This document shows positions 1 through 5,583 of a DNA stretch of 8,121 nt, one piece after another (position 1 is the stretch's first letter; the number at the start of each line of letters is the position of its first letter). A model generated the notes under the pieces. That model was not told the DNA's origin. It saw only the letters and a list, made by a program, of their open reading frames with translations, and ran no database searches. This DNA is from Deltaproteobacteria bacterium. Lineage in GTDB: Bacteria; Desulfobacterota; Desulfobaccia; Desulfobaccales; 0-14-0-80-60-11. The position numbers and the translations under genes are program-made. The stretch is taken from the NCBI GenBank assembly GCA_016874945.1, contig VGSO01000117.1, forward strand, positions 1 through 8,121, written 5' to 3'.

Positions 1-12
1 GACGCGGGCCAT
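1..12 (-). CDS. 5' end of a leftward gene, truncated by the window edge
   Basis: On the minus strand an ATG at 12-10 opens the codons for M-A-R-V and runs off the left edge. Just upstream, at 23-18, the minus strand reads AAGGAG, a near-perfect Shine-Dalgarno sequence five bases from the ATG. This is the best ribosome binding site in the window and the main reason for calling a gene from four codons. The gene would be divergent from dinB and share the 13-278 upstream region with it. Four residues say nothing about function. The chance of a coincidental ATG behind such a site is small but real. Confidence 0.5.
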
Positions 13-23
13 TCGCTCTCCTT

Positions 24-72
24 ATTAGGTTTCAGGTTGCAGGTGTCAGGTTTCAGGTTCAAAGTTCAAGGT
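24..72. repeat. Degenerate heptanucleotide tandem array, left copy
   Basis: Seven consecutive seven-base units fit the pattern NNCAGGT: attaggt, ttcaggt, tgcaggt, gtcaggt, ttcaggt, tcaaagt, tcaaggt. On the minus strand the units read ACCTGAA-like and end at the AAGGAG ribosome binding site of the leftward gene, so they would form its 5' leader if transcription starts upstream of them. Bases 40-49 (CAGGTGTCAG) are exactly complementary to 82-91 (CTGACACCTG), which gives a possible 10-bp stem. The units are too short and too variable for CRISPR. They resemble the short tandemly repeated (STRR) heptamers described in cyanobacteria, by analogy only. Confidence 0.8.
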
Positions 73-110
73 TATCAAAAACTGACACCTGATTCCTTTA
101 GGTTCCTGCC

Positions 111-149
111 ATAACTTATAACAACCACTAAGTTCCGTAAATAAGTTAT
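111..149. promoter_or_regulatory. AT-rich divergent control region with a 9-bp inverted repeat
   Basis: ATAACTTAT at 111-119 and ATAAGTTAT at 141-149 are exact inverted copies separated by 21 bases. They lie in the AT-rich centre (about 95-200) between the leftward gene and dinB, where the promoters of both should be. The dyad could be an operator or a hairpin; I cannot tell which. I found no convincing -35/-10 pair and no CTGT-N8-ACAG LexA-type box, although dinB is SOS-controlled in many bacteria. Confidence 0.35.
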
Positions 150-240
150 CATAAATAGCGATGTAATGGCAATATTTAGATTTTTTTGAAAGAGAAGGGA
201 TCAAAATCAGTGGCCCGGCGGCATTAATCCTGACCGAATT

Positions 241-275
241 AAAACCTAAAACCTAAAACCTGACCCCTGACCCCT
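241..275 (+). repeat. Heptanucleotide tandem array abutting the dinB start
   Basis: Five exact-length units stand head to tail: aaaacct three times (241-261), then gacccct twice (262-275). Three bases later comes the dinB ATG. The ACCT-bearing strand is the one reading into dinB, just as the left array's ACCT strand reads into the leftward gene, so the two arrays face outward from a shared centre. The array occupies the place of the ribosome binding site: no purine-rich Shine-Dalgarno lies within 15 bases of the dinB ATG. Confidence 0.85.
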
Positions 276-278
276 AAC

Positions 279-1355
279 ATGCGCCTCATCGGCCATCTGG
301 ACATGGACGCCTTCTTTGCCGCGGCGGAAGAATTGGATCAGCCGGAACTCCGGGGCTTGCCCCTGGTGGTGGGCGCCGACCCCGAGGAAGGCCGGGGCCG
401 GGGGGTGGTGGCCACCGCCAACTACCCGGCCCGGCGCTATGGCATCCACTCTGCCATGCCCATCTCCCGGGCCTGGCGGGTCTCGGAGGCCGCCAAACGC
501 CGGGGGGAGCCTCCGGTGGTCTTTGTGCGCCCCCGCTTCCGGCGCTACGCGGAGATTTCCCGTCGCGTCATGGCCATTCTGCGGCGTCACTCCCCCTTGG
601 TGGAAGAAGGCGGCATTGACGAAGCCTATTTTGACTTGAGCTTCGCGGGATCGTACGAAGAAGCGGCGGCCATCTGCCGGAAAATTAAAGCAGAAATCAA
701 TTCCCAGGAGCACCTCACCGCCTCGGTGGGTCTTGGCCCCAACAAGCTCCTGGCCAAGATCGCCTCGGACTTTAAGAAACCCGACGGCCTCACCATCGTC
801 ACCCAGGAAGAGGCGGAGAACTTCCTGGCCCCCCTGCCGGTGCGGAAAATTCCCGGCATCGGCCCCAAATCGGAAACTTTCCTGGCCCGGATGGGCGTCG
901 CCCAGGTGGAGGATTTGAAAAAGTTTTCCCGGCAAGAGCTCCAGGACATGTTCGGCAAATGGGGCCGGGCCTTGTACGACCGGATCCGGGGGCGCCACGA
1001 TTCGCCCCTCCAGGAGGAATACGAACCCAAATCCGTGGGGGAACAGGAGACCTTCGGCCAGGACACCCTTGACCTGACTTTTATTTTTGAGCGCCTCTGG
1101 GACATGTGCCGGGGCGTCTGGCGGCGCCTCCTGGCCGAAGGCTTCCGCACCTACCGCACCGTGGTGGTGACGGTGCGTTTCGCCGACTTTCAAACCCATT
1201 CCCGGGCCTATACCCTCCCCCTTCCCGCCCAATCCCCGCGCACCCTGGTCTTTGAAGCCATGAAGCTCTTGATGCCCTTTCTGGACCGCCGGGAAAATCC
1301 CCGGCGCAAGCTCCTCCGCCTCATCGGGGTGCGGGTGGAAAAAATCGGGAAGTAA
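279..1355 (+). CDS. dinB: DNA polymerase IV (Y-family translesion polymerase)
   Basis: The product is a 358-residue error-prone DNA polymerase that bypasses damaged template bases. Palm and fingers occupy roughly residues 1-170. D8 in HLDMDAFF and D114-E115 in GGIDEAYFDL are the metal-binding carboxylates, and F13 is the steric-gate residue that excludes ribonucleotides. SVGLGPNKLLAKIASDFKKP (149-168) is a signature of the family. A helix-hairpin-helix (KIPGIGPKSETFLARMG, about 190-206) marks the thumb. The little-finger domain runs from about 250 to the end and closes with LIGVRV. The protein stops at VEKIGK with no C-terminal clamp-binding peptide of the QLxLF type found in E. coli DinB. 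The start at 279 is required because the catalytic motif begins a few residues later; translation lacks a visible Shine-Dalgarno because a heptamer array sits there. The gene stands alone, divergent from the leftward gene and followed by a regulator remnant. Confidence 0.97.
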   Translation: MRLIGHLDMDAFFAAAEELDQPELRGLPLVVGADPEEGRGRGVVATANYPARRYGIHSAMPISRAWRVSEAAKRRGEPPVVFVRPRFRRYAEISRRVMAILRRHSPLVEEGGIDEAYFDLSFAGSYEEAAAICRKIKAEINSQEHLTASVGLGPNKLLAKIASDFKKPDGLTIVTQEEAENFLAPLPVRKIPGIGPKSETFLARMGVAQVEDLKKFSRQELQDMFGKWGRALYDRIRGRHDSPLQEEYEPKSVGEQETFGQDTLDLTFIFERLWDMCRGVWRRLLAEGFRTYRTVVVTVRFADFQTHSRAYTLPLPAQSPRTLVFEAMKLLMPFLDRRENPRRKLLRLIGVRVEKIGK

Positions 1356-1357
1356 TC

Positions 1358-1384
1358 CACAGATTTCACAGTTTTCACAGAATT
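1358..1384 (+). repeat. Three-unit nonanucleotide tandem repeat
   Basis: Just after the dinB stop codon three nine-base units stand in tandem: cacagattt, cacagtttt, cacagaatt. The constant part is CACAG followed by an AT tail. The unit length differs from the heptamers upstream of dinB and the octamers farther right. The array is probably a short intergenic repeat without a coding role. Confidence 0.7.
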
Positions 1385-1386
1385 TA

Positions 1387-1414
1387 TATTTAAAATCATA
1401 TATAATTTTAAATA
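1387..1414. promoter_or_regulatory. AT palindrome upstream of the XRE regulator gene
   Basis: Bases 1387-1396 (tatttaaaat) and 1405-1414 (attttaaata) form a perfect 10-bp inverted repeat around an eight-base centre. It lies 30 bases before the ATG of a helix-turn-helix gene. A candidate -10 element, TATTAT at 1431-1436, lies downstream of it. XRE-type regulators often bind a dyad at their own promoter, so autoregulation is a reasonable inference, but nothing here proves binding. A role in dinB termination is the alternative; no T-tract typical of an intrinsic terminator follows. Confidence 0.35.
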
Positions 1415-1443
1415 ACAAAAAGCGGCGGGCTATTATACTTGAT

Positions 1444-1871
1444 ATGGATATTTCCATTTTGGTCAAAACCCTTCGCCAACGCCTAGGGCTCACCCAGGAG
1501 CAGTTCGCCCGGGAAGTGGGGGTCACCTTCAGCACTCTGTCAATCAGTGGGAAAACGGCCGCCGACGGCCCCAGCCATTTCTCCTGAACCGCCTGCGGGA
1601 GATGGAGGTGGCCCTGGAATCCGGCTGGAGCCGCTTATCCCCGGCAGCGGCCCGGGCCTTCCAACGCCGGTGGCAAGAAGTTAATAAGGCGGAACGGCAG
1701 GAATTGCAAGCCACACCCCTCATCCGCAAGTTGGAGCATCTTGACGCCTTACTCACGTCCATCCCAGTATTGGAATATGACCGCGAGGGCAGGGAGGCGG
1801 AAAAGGAAAGTGTCAGACAAGTATGGGCCAAATTGCGCCAGAATTATCAATCTAAAGCGTCAGATCTTTAA
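1444..1871 (+). pseudogene. Frameshifted XRE-family helix-turn-helix regulator
   Basis: The reading frame from ATG 1444 gives MDISILVKTLRQRLGLTQEQ, then FAREVGVTFST, a typical XRE DNA-binding start. It then runs out of frame to a TGA at 1585-1587 (47 residues). The bases at 1535-1538 read CTCT. Removing one CT joins VNQWENGRRRPQPFLLNRLR and continues without a stop to the TAA at 1869-1871, restoring 141 residues. The join falls in the recognition-helix region (T-V-N-Q-W-E-N-G is a standard XRE sequence), so a two-base duplication is the simple explanation. The remaining C-terminal part (from about residue 62) is helical and charged, with no domain I recognise. The unmutated protein would be a small DNA-binding repressor or activator of unknown target. 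An assembly or sequencing error is possible. The downstream frame has no well-placed start of its own: ATG 1602 lies after the helix-turn-helix. Confidence 0.8.
1535..1538 (+). other. CT duplication that breaks the XRE frame
   Basis: The + strand reads agcact-ct-gtcaatcag. Without the second CT the codons are agc act gtc aat cag (S-T-V-N-Q), which matches the expected end of the turn and start of the recognition helix. Upstream codons are in the frame of 1444 and downstream codons in the frame of 1539, a difference of two bases, and both halves are otherwise clean. Confidence 0.75.
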
Positions 1872-2110
1872 TTTTTTCCCCTTTTCGCCCCAAATTTTCC
1901 TGGTTCTTCTTTTTCGAACCGATACCGTCCTCAGTATTTTTGATGGATTTGCCGCCCGCTTATTGGTATAAGCAGATACGGTTTGGGGTTTTCTCTTTTC
2001 TGTTAAAAAGACCGGACAATCAACAGGTTAACCGCAGTAGGGCGCGCACCGCGCCCCAGGCCGCTGATAAAGGTCTTTAAAAAGTATTGGGCTTCGGGCG
2101 GGGGAAAAAG
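1872..2110. other. 239-base intergenic region before the PurD-like gene
   Basis: No gene was found here. The region starts with a pyrimidine tract at 1874-1890 that is the exact reverse complement of 4534-4550 (octamer repeat family). A small hairpin follows at 1958-1973 (GCTTAT, loop TGGT, ATAAGC), then a strong GC hairpin at 2040-2056. It must hold the promoter of the PurD-like gene, but I could not find a -35/-10 pair with good spacing. No riboswitch fold of a known class was recognised. Confidence 0.5.
2040..2056. other. GC-rich hairpin upstream of the PurD-like gene
   Basis: GGGCGCG at 2040-2046 pairs perfectly with CGCGCCC at 2050-2056 across a three-base loop. No T-tract follows, so it is not a classical terminator. 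It lies 54 bases before the start codon and would be in the 5' leader if transcription starts upstream. Confidence 0.45.
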
Positions 2111-3613
2111 ATGACCATAAAAATCGGGTTTGTGGGCACCGACGGCCGCAGCTTCCTGGCGGCCCTGGAAACCAGCCGGGCCACCAGCGAGCTGTATCCC
2201 GGCGATTACCAGGGTTTGGTGGTAAGGGGCACGCCGGCCATGCCGGCCTTTGCCCAAAAGATGAAGTGGCCCGTGGGCTTCATCCCGGTGGCGGAAAACA
2301 CCGCCGCAGCCTTCGCAGCCGCCCTGGTGGCGGCTTTTCAGCGGGGAGACCTGGACCTGGCCCTGATCATGCCGGAACAGTTGATTTTTAACGGCCTGGT
2401 GGACCGATTAGCCGAAGCGGGGTTTGGCGACCGGGTTATCGGGCTGGATGAAAAGGCCGCGTTCATCGAAGGCGACAAAATCGCCTGCAAGCGCCTGTGC
2501 CGGGAAGCCGGCATCCCCGTGGCCCCCCAGTGGACCGAAGTGGACGCCCGGGACTACCGGGCCGTCCGGGGCGTCTGCCTGGACTATCTCCACGACTTCG
2601 GGGGCGCGGTCCTCAAGTACCCTTACAGCGCCGGGGGCAAAGGGGCCCGCATCATTCTTAACACCTGGGAAATCCGGGACGTTTACGACGGGCTGATCAC
2701 CGACTATAAAGAGGATTACGCCGGGCGGTTTGGCAAAAAAGGCCCCTGGCCCCTGCTCATCGAGGCCCGCATGTCCGGGGTGGAAATCAGCTTCACCATC
2801 TTCGTGGACCAGAAGGGCCATTACCAGGTCCTGCCCACGGCCATGGACTATCCCGAACGGTTTGAAGGACCGCCGGGGATGGACAACCCCATCACCGGCG
2901 GCATGGGCTCCATCTCCCCCCACCCCCTGGAGTCCCCGGAACTCGTAGCCCTGGCGGAAGAGACCATCGCCCGGCCCCTCATTCACAAAATCACGGAACT
3001 GGGCCTGCTTCGCCCCTGTGTCCTGTATCCCGGCTGTTTCGTGTCCTTTGACGCCGCCTTCCGGCCCAAGGCCATCCGGGTGTGCGAGATCAACATCCGT
3101 CCCGGAGAGCCGGAGTTTCAGCCGGTGGTGAAGCGGCTGCGCAACCTGGGGGCCCTCATTGCCGCCATGGCCCGGGGAAATTTAAACGAGGTGGCCCCGG
3201 AAGTCCGGGCCGACCAGATATCCCTGTGCATCGCCCTGGTCACCGGCCCCGGCGGCCCCAAGCAGCAGAAGGGCTATCCCTGGTCCCTCACCAAGGGGGA
3301 GCCGCTCGTGATGGATTTCGACTATTGCGACAAAAAGAAGATCACCGTGGTGCCGTCGGCCATGGATTACGCCGCCGACGAAGGGGTGTTCAAGTCCGAC
3401 GGCTCCCGGGTGGCCTTTCTGGTGGCCAACGCTACGGTGAAGGAGGGCCACCAGCGGGGCCAGGTGGTGGAAACCTTGCGCCAGCGAATGGTCAGCGCCT
3501 TGGACCACGGCAAAATCCGGGTCATCCCCCGGGAAAACCCTGGGGGCAACCGCCTGGCCCTGCGCCGGGACATCGGCCTGCACTTCCAGAAGGCCGAACT
3601 ATTGGCCACCTGA
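2111..3613 (+). CDS. PurD-like ATP-grasp ligase (phosphoribosylamine-glycine ligase family)
   Basis: The product has 500 residues. True PurD joins glycine to phosphoribosylamine with ATP in purine synthesis. An N-terminal domain (about 1-95) starts IGFVGTDGR where PurD has G-x-G-GREHA. An ATP-grasp domain follows (about 96-335) with K169 in VLKYPYSAGGKGARI, E218 in LIEARMSGVEISF, TGGMGSISPHP (262-272), and E326/N328 of CEINIRPGEPEFQ, matching PurD's E-x-N-x-R-x-G-[DE]-PE-x-Q. The C-terminal domain has GYPWSLTKGEP (388-398), like PurD's GYP-x-S-x-x-KG, and ends with RRDIG (485-489), also a PurD hallmark. The length exceeds the usual 420-430, and the N- and C-domains are clearly diverged. It may be a diverged PurD or a paralogue using another amine or acid; I cannot decide. 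ATG 2111 is chosen because GGGGG lies just upstream at 2100-2104; the TTG at 2087 adds only low-complexity residues. Confidence 0.8.
   Translation: MTIKIGFVGTDGRSFLAALETSRATSELYPGDYQGLVVRGTPAMPAFAQKMKWPVGFIPVAENTAAAFAAALVAAFQRGDLDLALIMPEQLIFNGLVDRLAEAGFGDRVIGLDEKAAFIEGDKIACKRLCREAGIPVAPQWTEVDARDYRAVRGVCLDYLHDFGGAVLKYPYSAGGKGARIILNTWEIRDVYDGLITDYKEDYAGRFGKKGPWPLLIEARMSGVEISFTIFVDQKGHYQVLPTAMDYPERFEGPPGMDNPITGGMGSISPHPLESPELVALAEETIARPLIHKITELGLLRPCVLYPGCFVSFDAAFRPKAIRVCEINIRPGEPEFQPVVKRLRNLGALIAAMARGNLNEVAPEVRADQISLCIALVTGPGGPKQQKGYPWSLTKGEPLVMDFDYCDKKKITVVPSAMDYAADEGVFKSDGSRVAFLVANATVKEGHQRGQVVETLRQRMVSALDHGKIRVIPRENPGGNRLALRRDIGLHFQKAELLAT
2236..2248. other. SfiI recognition-type site GGCCNNNNNGGCC (spacer atgcc)
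   Basis: GGCC at 2236-2239 and 2245-2248 are separated by exactly five bases inside the PurD-like gene. It is noted because a SfiI-like nuclease gene lies at the right end of the same window. In such a GGCC-rich sequence the site can easily occur by chance. Confidence 0.95.
3245..3257. other. Second SfiI recognition-type site (spacer ccggc)
   Basis: GGCC at 3245-3248 and 3254-3257 are separated by five bases, again inside the PurD-like gene and about 1 kb from the first site. SfiI is a tetramer that cuts two sites together, so paired sites are its natural substrate; here that is only a coincidence worth recording. Confidence 0.95.
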
Positions 3614-3633
3614 GGAGATTTCCTTCCCCGGCG

Positions 3634-3666
3634 GAACGCCCCAAAGGTTGGGCGTTCGAGACGCCC
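3634..3666 (+). other. Two overlapping, mutually exclusive hairpins after the PurD-like gene
   Basis: GAACGCCC at 3634-3641 can pair perfectly with GGGCGTTC at 3650-3657. The same middle segment (GGGCGT, 3650-3655) can instead pair with ACGCCC at 3661-3666. The two folds exclude each other. No T-tract follows directly; a run of T lies 45 bases later (3710-3715). The stretch is probably the 3' end of the PurD-like transcript or a dispersed intergenic hairpin. A switching role before rsmE is conceivable but unsupported. Confidence 0.4.
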
Positions 3667-3756
3667 GTGGCCAGTGATGTAAAAGTTAGCCTCAACTGCG
3701 CCTGCCCTATTTTTTCACTTCTCTTATGGCGGGGCAGGTGGCGTTTCCGTGTCTTT

Positions 3757-4527
3757 ATGGCAAACGGCAAAGATAAATCCCCCACCCTCCATCTGAGTCT
3801 GCGGCGGTTTTATGTGGCGCCGGAGAAGGTTCGGGAAGGGGTGGCGGCGTTGGACCCGGAGGAAACCCGGCACCTGGCCCGGGTGCTGCGCCTGGGGGTG
3901 GGCGCCCAGGTGGCCGTGGGCGACGGCCAGGGCCGGAACTGGAAGGCCGTGGTGGAGAGCCTGGACCCCCAAGGGGCGGTCCTGAAGCTGGTGGCCGGCC
4001 TGGAGCCCTGGGGAGAGTCGCCACTGCCCCTGGCGCTGTGTATCGGCCTGGCCAAGGGCGAAACTCTGGACGGGGTGATGCGCCAGGCCACGGAAATGGG
4101 GGTTAGAGAAATTCTTCCCTTTGTCTCGGAGCGCTCGGAAAAGGCCGCCCCGGAACGCCAGGCCCGGCGGTTGGCCCGGTGGCGGCGCCTCGCCCGGGAA
4201 AGCCTCAAATCCTGCCAGCGGTCCCATCTTCCGTACATCCACCCTCCCCGGGAATTTGGCGCCATCCTGGCGGGGCCGGAGGAAGTGAAGCTCTTGTTTT
4301 ATGAAGATGAAAGGGGAGGGGGGCTGGAGGCCTGTCTCCGGCGCCCCCGGCCCTCGGGAGTCCGGTTAATCATCGGGCCGGAAGGGGGCTTCTCCCCCCG
4401 GGAAGCGGCCCAGGCCCGGGACGCGGGCTTTCAGGTGGTTAGCCTGGGCCCCCGGCGGCTGAAGGTGGAAACCGCGGTCCTGGCGGCCCTGGCCCTGGTG
4501 CAGTTCGCCTGGGGGGATTTAAAATAA
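3757..4527 (+). CDS. rsmE: 16S rRNA (uracil-1498-N3)-methyltransferase
   Basis: The product has 256 residues and uses S-adenosylmethionine to methylate N3 of U1498 in the decoding region of 16S rRNA within the 30S subunit. The N-terminal PUA-like RNA-binding part (about 16-85) begins with LRRFYV and DPEETRHLARVLRL. The SPOUT domain follows: GLAKGETLDGVMRQATEMGV (97-116), PFVSERS, the LIIGPEGGFSPRE loop (204-216), and the knot segment LGPRRLKVETAVLAAL (230-245), where most family members read LG-x-R-I-L-R-x-ETA. Length is normal. The frame stays open far upstream across the PurD-like gene, but the homology begins only near 3757, and 3757 is the first usable in-frame ATG before it. The ribosome binding site is weak. 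A long hairpin follows the stop codon. Confidence 0.95.
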   Translation: MANGKDKSPTLHLSLRRFYVAPEKVREGVAALDPEETRHLARVLRLGVGAQVAVGDGQGRNWKAVVESLDPQGAVLKLVAGLEPWGESPLPLALCIGLAKGETLDGVMRQATEMGVREILPFVSERSEKAAPERQARRLARWRRLARESLKSCQRSHLPYIHPPREFGAILAGPEEVKLLFYEDERGGGLEACLRRPRPSGVRLIIGPEGGFSPREAAQARDAGFQVVSLGPRRLKVETAVLAALALVQFAWGDLK

Positions 4528-4533
4528 AGACTT

Positions 4534-4617
4534 GGGCGAAAAGGGGAAAAGGTTAAAAGGTTAAAGGGAAAACGGATTGGGTTCTTCCTTCCCTCTTCGC
4601 CTTTTCCCCTTTTGCCC
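4534..4617 (+). repeat. Octamer-repeat long hairpin between rsmE and the radical SAM gene
   Basis: Bases 4534-4552 (gggcgaaaaggggaaaagg) pair with 4600-4617 (ccttttccccttttgccc) over 18 base pairs, with a single bulged G at 4538 and a 47-base loop. Both arms consist of eight-base units of the type AAAAGGGG, AAAAGGTT or AAAAGGGC. The first 17 bases occur exactly, inverted, at 1874-1890. It starts seven bases after the rsmE stop and could end its transcript, although the tail after the stem is mixed T and C rather than a pure T-tract. Confidence 0.7.
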
Positions 4618-4665
4618 TTTTCCCCCAGCCCTTGTATCGGGTAGCGCCACTCCCAATATACCAAG

Positions 4666-5583
4666 ATGTCTTTTCCACCGTACCTTGACTTAAACACTTA
4701 TCTGCGCCGGCGCTTCGGCCAGCGGGTGCAGAAAATCACCCTGGATGCGGGGCTCACCTGCCCCAACCGGGACGGCCGGGTGGGGGTGGGCGGCTGCCTC
4801 TACTGCAACCCCCGGGGTTCGGGCACCGGCGCCTGGGCCCGGGGGCGGAGCATTTCCCGGCAGGTGGAGGAAGGCATCCACCGTTTAAGCCGGCGCTATG
4901 GGGCAAAGAAATTCATCGCCTATTTTCAAAGCTTTTCCAATACTTATGCACCCCGGGAACATCTTCGGGCCCTTTATCAGGAGGCCCTGGCCTTCCCCCA
5001 GGTAGTGGGTCTGAGCGTGGGCACCCGCCCGGACTGCCTGGGAGATGAGATCCTCGACCTCCTGGCCGATATTAACCGGGAACGTTTGGTGTGGCTGGAG
5101 TTGGGCCTCCAGTCGGCCCACGACGCCACCCTGGCCAGGATCAACCGGGGTCACGACGTAGCCTGCTTCACCCAGGCCGTGGAACAGGCCGCGGCCCGGG
5201 GTTTGGAGGTGGCGCCCCATGTGATTCTGGGCCTGCCCGGTGAAGGACCGGAGGAGATGGCCGCCACTGCCGCATATCTGTCCGCGCTCCCCATCCAGGG
5301 GGTCAAAATCCACCTCTTGTATGTGATCCAGGGATCGGCCCTGGCCCGCCTCTTTCAGGCGGGGCAATATCAATGTTTAACGGAGGCGGAATTTGTGGGC
5401 CGGGTAGCGGATTTTATCGAACTCCTGCCGCCCCGGGTGGTCATCCACCGCCTCACCGGGGACCCTCACCCGGAAGAATTTCTGGCCCCCCATTGGTGCC
5501 TGGATAAATCCCGGGTCCTTAAGCTGATCCGGGAGGAATTCGCCCGCCGGGGCAGCCGCCAGGGGAGCCGATTTGAGGGGTAG
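4666..5583 (+). CDS. Radical SAM protein of the YhcC / TIGR01212 family
   Basis: The product has 305 residues. C32, C44 and C47 give the C-x11-C-x2-C arrangement peculiar to this family (TCPNRDGRVGVGGCLYC), which would hold a [4Fe-4S] cluster that cleaves S-adenosylmethionine. Other family blocks are the N-terminal YLRRRFGQRVQKITLDAG, IAYFQSFSNTYA (84-95), VGLSVGTRPDC (114-124), WLELGLQSAHD (143-153), INRGHD (159-164), HVILGLPGEGPEEM (185-198) and VKIHLLYVIQGS (213-224). Residues near the end (HRLTGDPHPEEFLAPHWC) also match E. coli YhcC as I remember it. The substrate is not known to me. The ATG at 4666 has no strong Shine-Dalgarno but is the only start that fits the N-terminal homology. It is not tightly linked to its neighbours. 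Confidence 0.92.
   Translation: MSFPPYLDLNTYLRRRFGQRVQKITLDAGLTCPNRDGRVGVGGCLYCNPRGSGTGAWARGRSISRQVEEGIHRLSRRYGAKKFIAYFQSFSNTYAPREHLRALYQEALAFPQVVGLSVGTRPDCLGDEILDLLADINRERLVWLELGLQSAHDATLARINRGHDVACFTQAVEQAAARGLEVAPHVILGLPGEGPEEMAATAAYLSALPIQGVKIHLLYVIQGSALARLFQAGQYQCLTEAEFVGRVADFIELLPPRVVIHRLTGDPHPEEFLAPHWCLDKSRVLKLIREEFARRGSRQGSRFEG

Noticed and set aside
24..93. CRISPR-like array
   Set aside because: Units are seven bases long, degenerate and contiguous, with no spacers, and no cas gene is present.
13..278. LexA box upstream of dinB
   Set aside because: No CTGT-N8-ACAG or GAAC-N4-GTTC type site is present in the region.
246..1535. 429-codon open frame on the minus strand opposite dinB
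   Set aside because: It is an antisense shadow of the GC-rich dinB codons: the translation is low-complexity (G, H, P, A, R rich) with no recognisable domain, and it spans the dinB end and the regulator start.
1602..1871. Separate 89-residue gene starting at ATG 1602
   Set aside because: Its frame extends upstream without a stop through the missing half of the helix-turn-helix, so it is the 3' part of the frameshifted regulator.
2087..2110. TTG start eight codons before the chosen start of the PurD-like gene
   Set aside because: The ATG at 2111 has a better-placed purine-rich ribosome binding site and starts directly at the first beta strand of the domain.
2408..2986. 192-codon minus-strand open frame inside the PurD-like gene
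   Set aside because: It is a shadow frame, since the sense strand carries clear ATP-grasp motifs across the same bases.
3082..3756. Long upstream extension of the rsmE frame
   Set aside because: The extension overlaps the PurD-like gene in another frame, reads as proline, glycine and arginine-rich low-complexity protein and adds no domain; RsmE proteins begin near the RRFYV motif.
4534..4617. Insertion-sequence or MITE ends
   Set aside because: The inverted arms consist of simple eight-base repeats, no flanking target duplication is visible and there is no transposase; a simple-repeat hairpin explains them.
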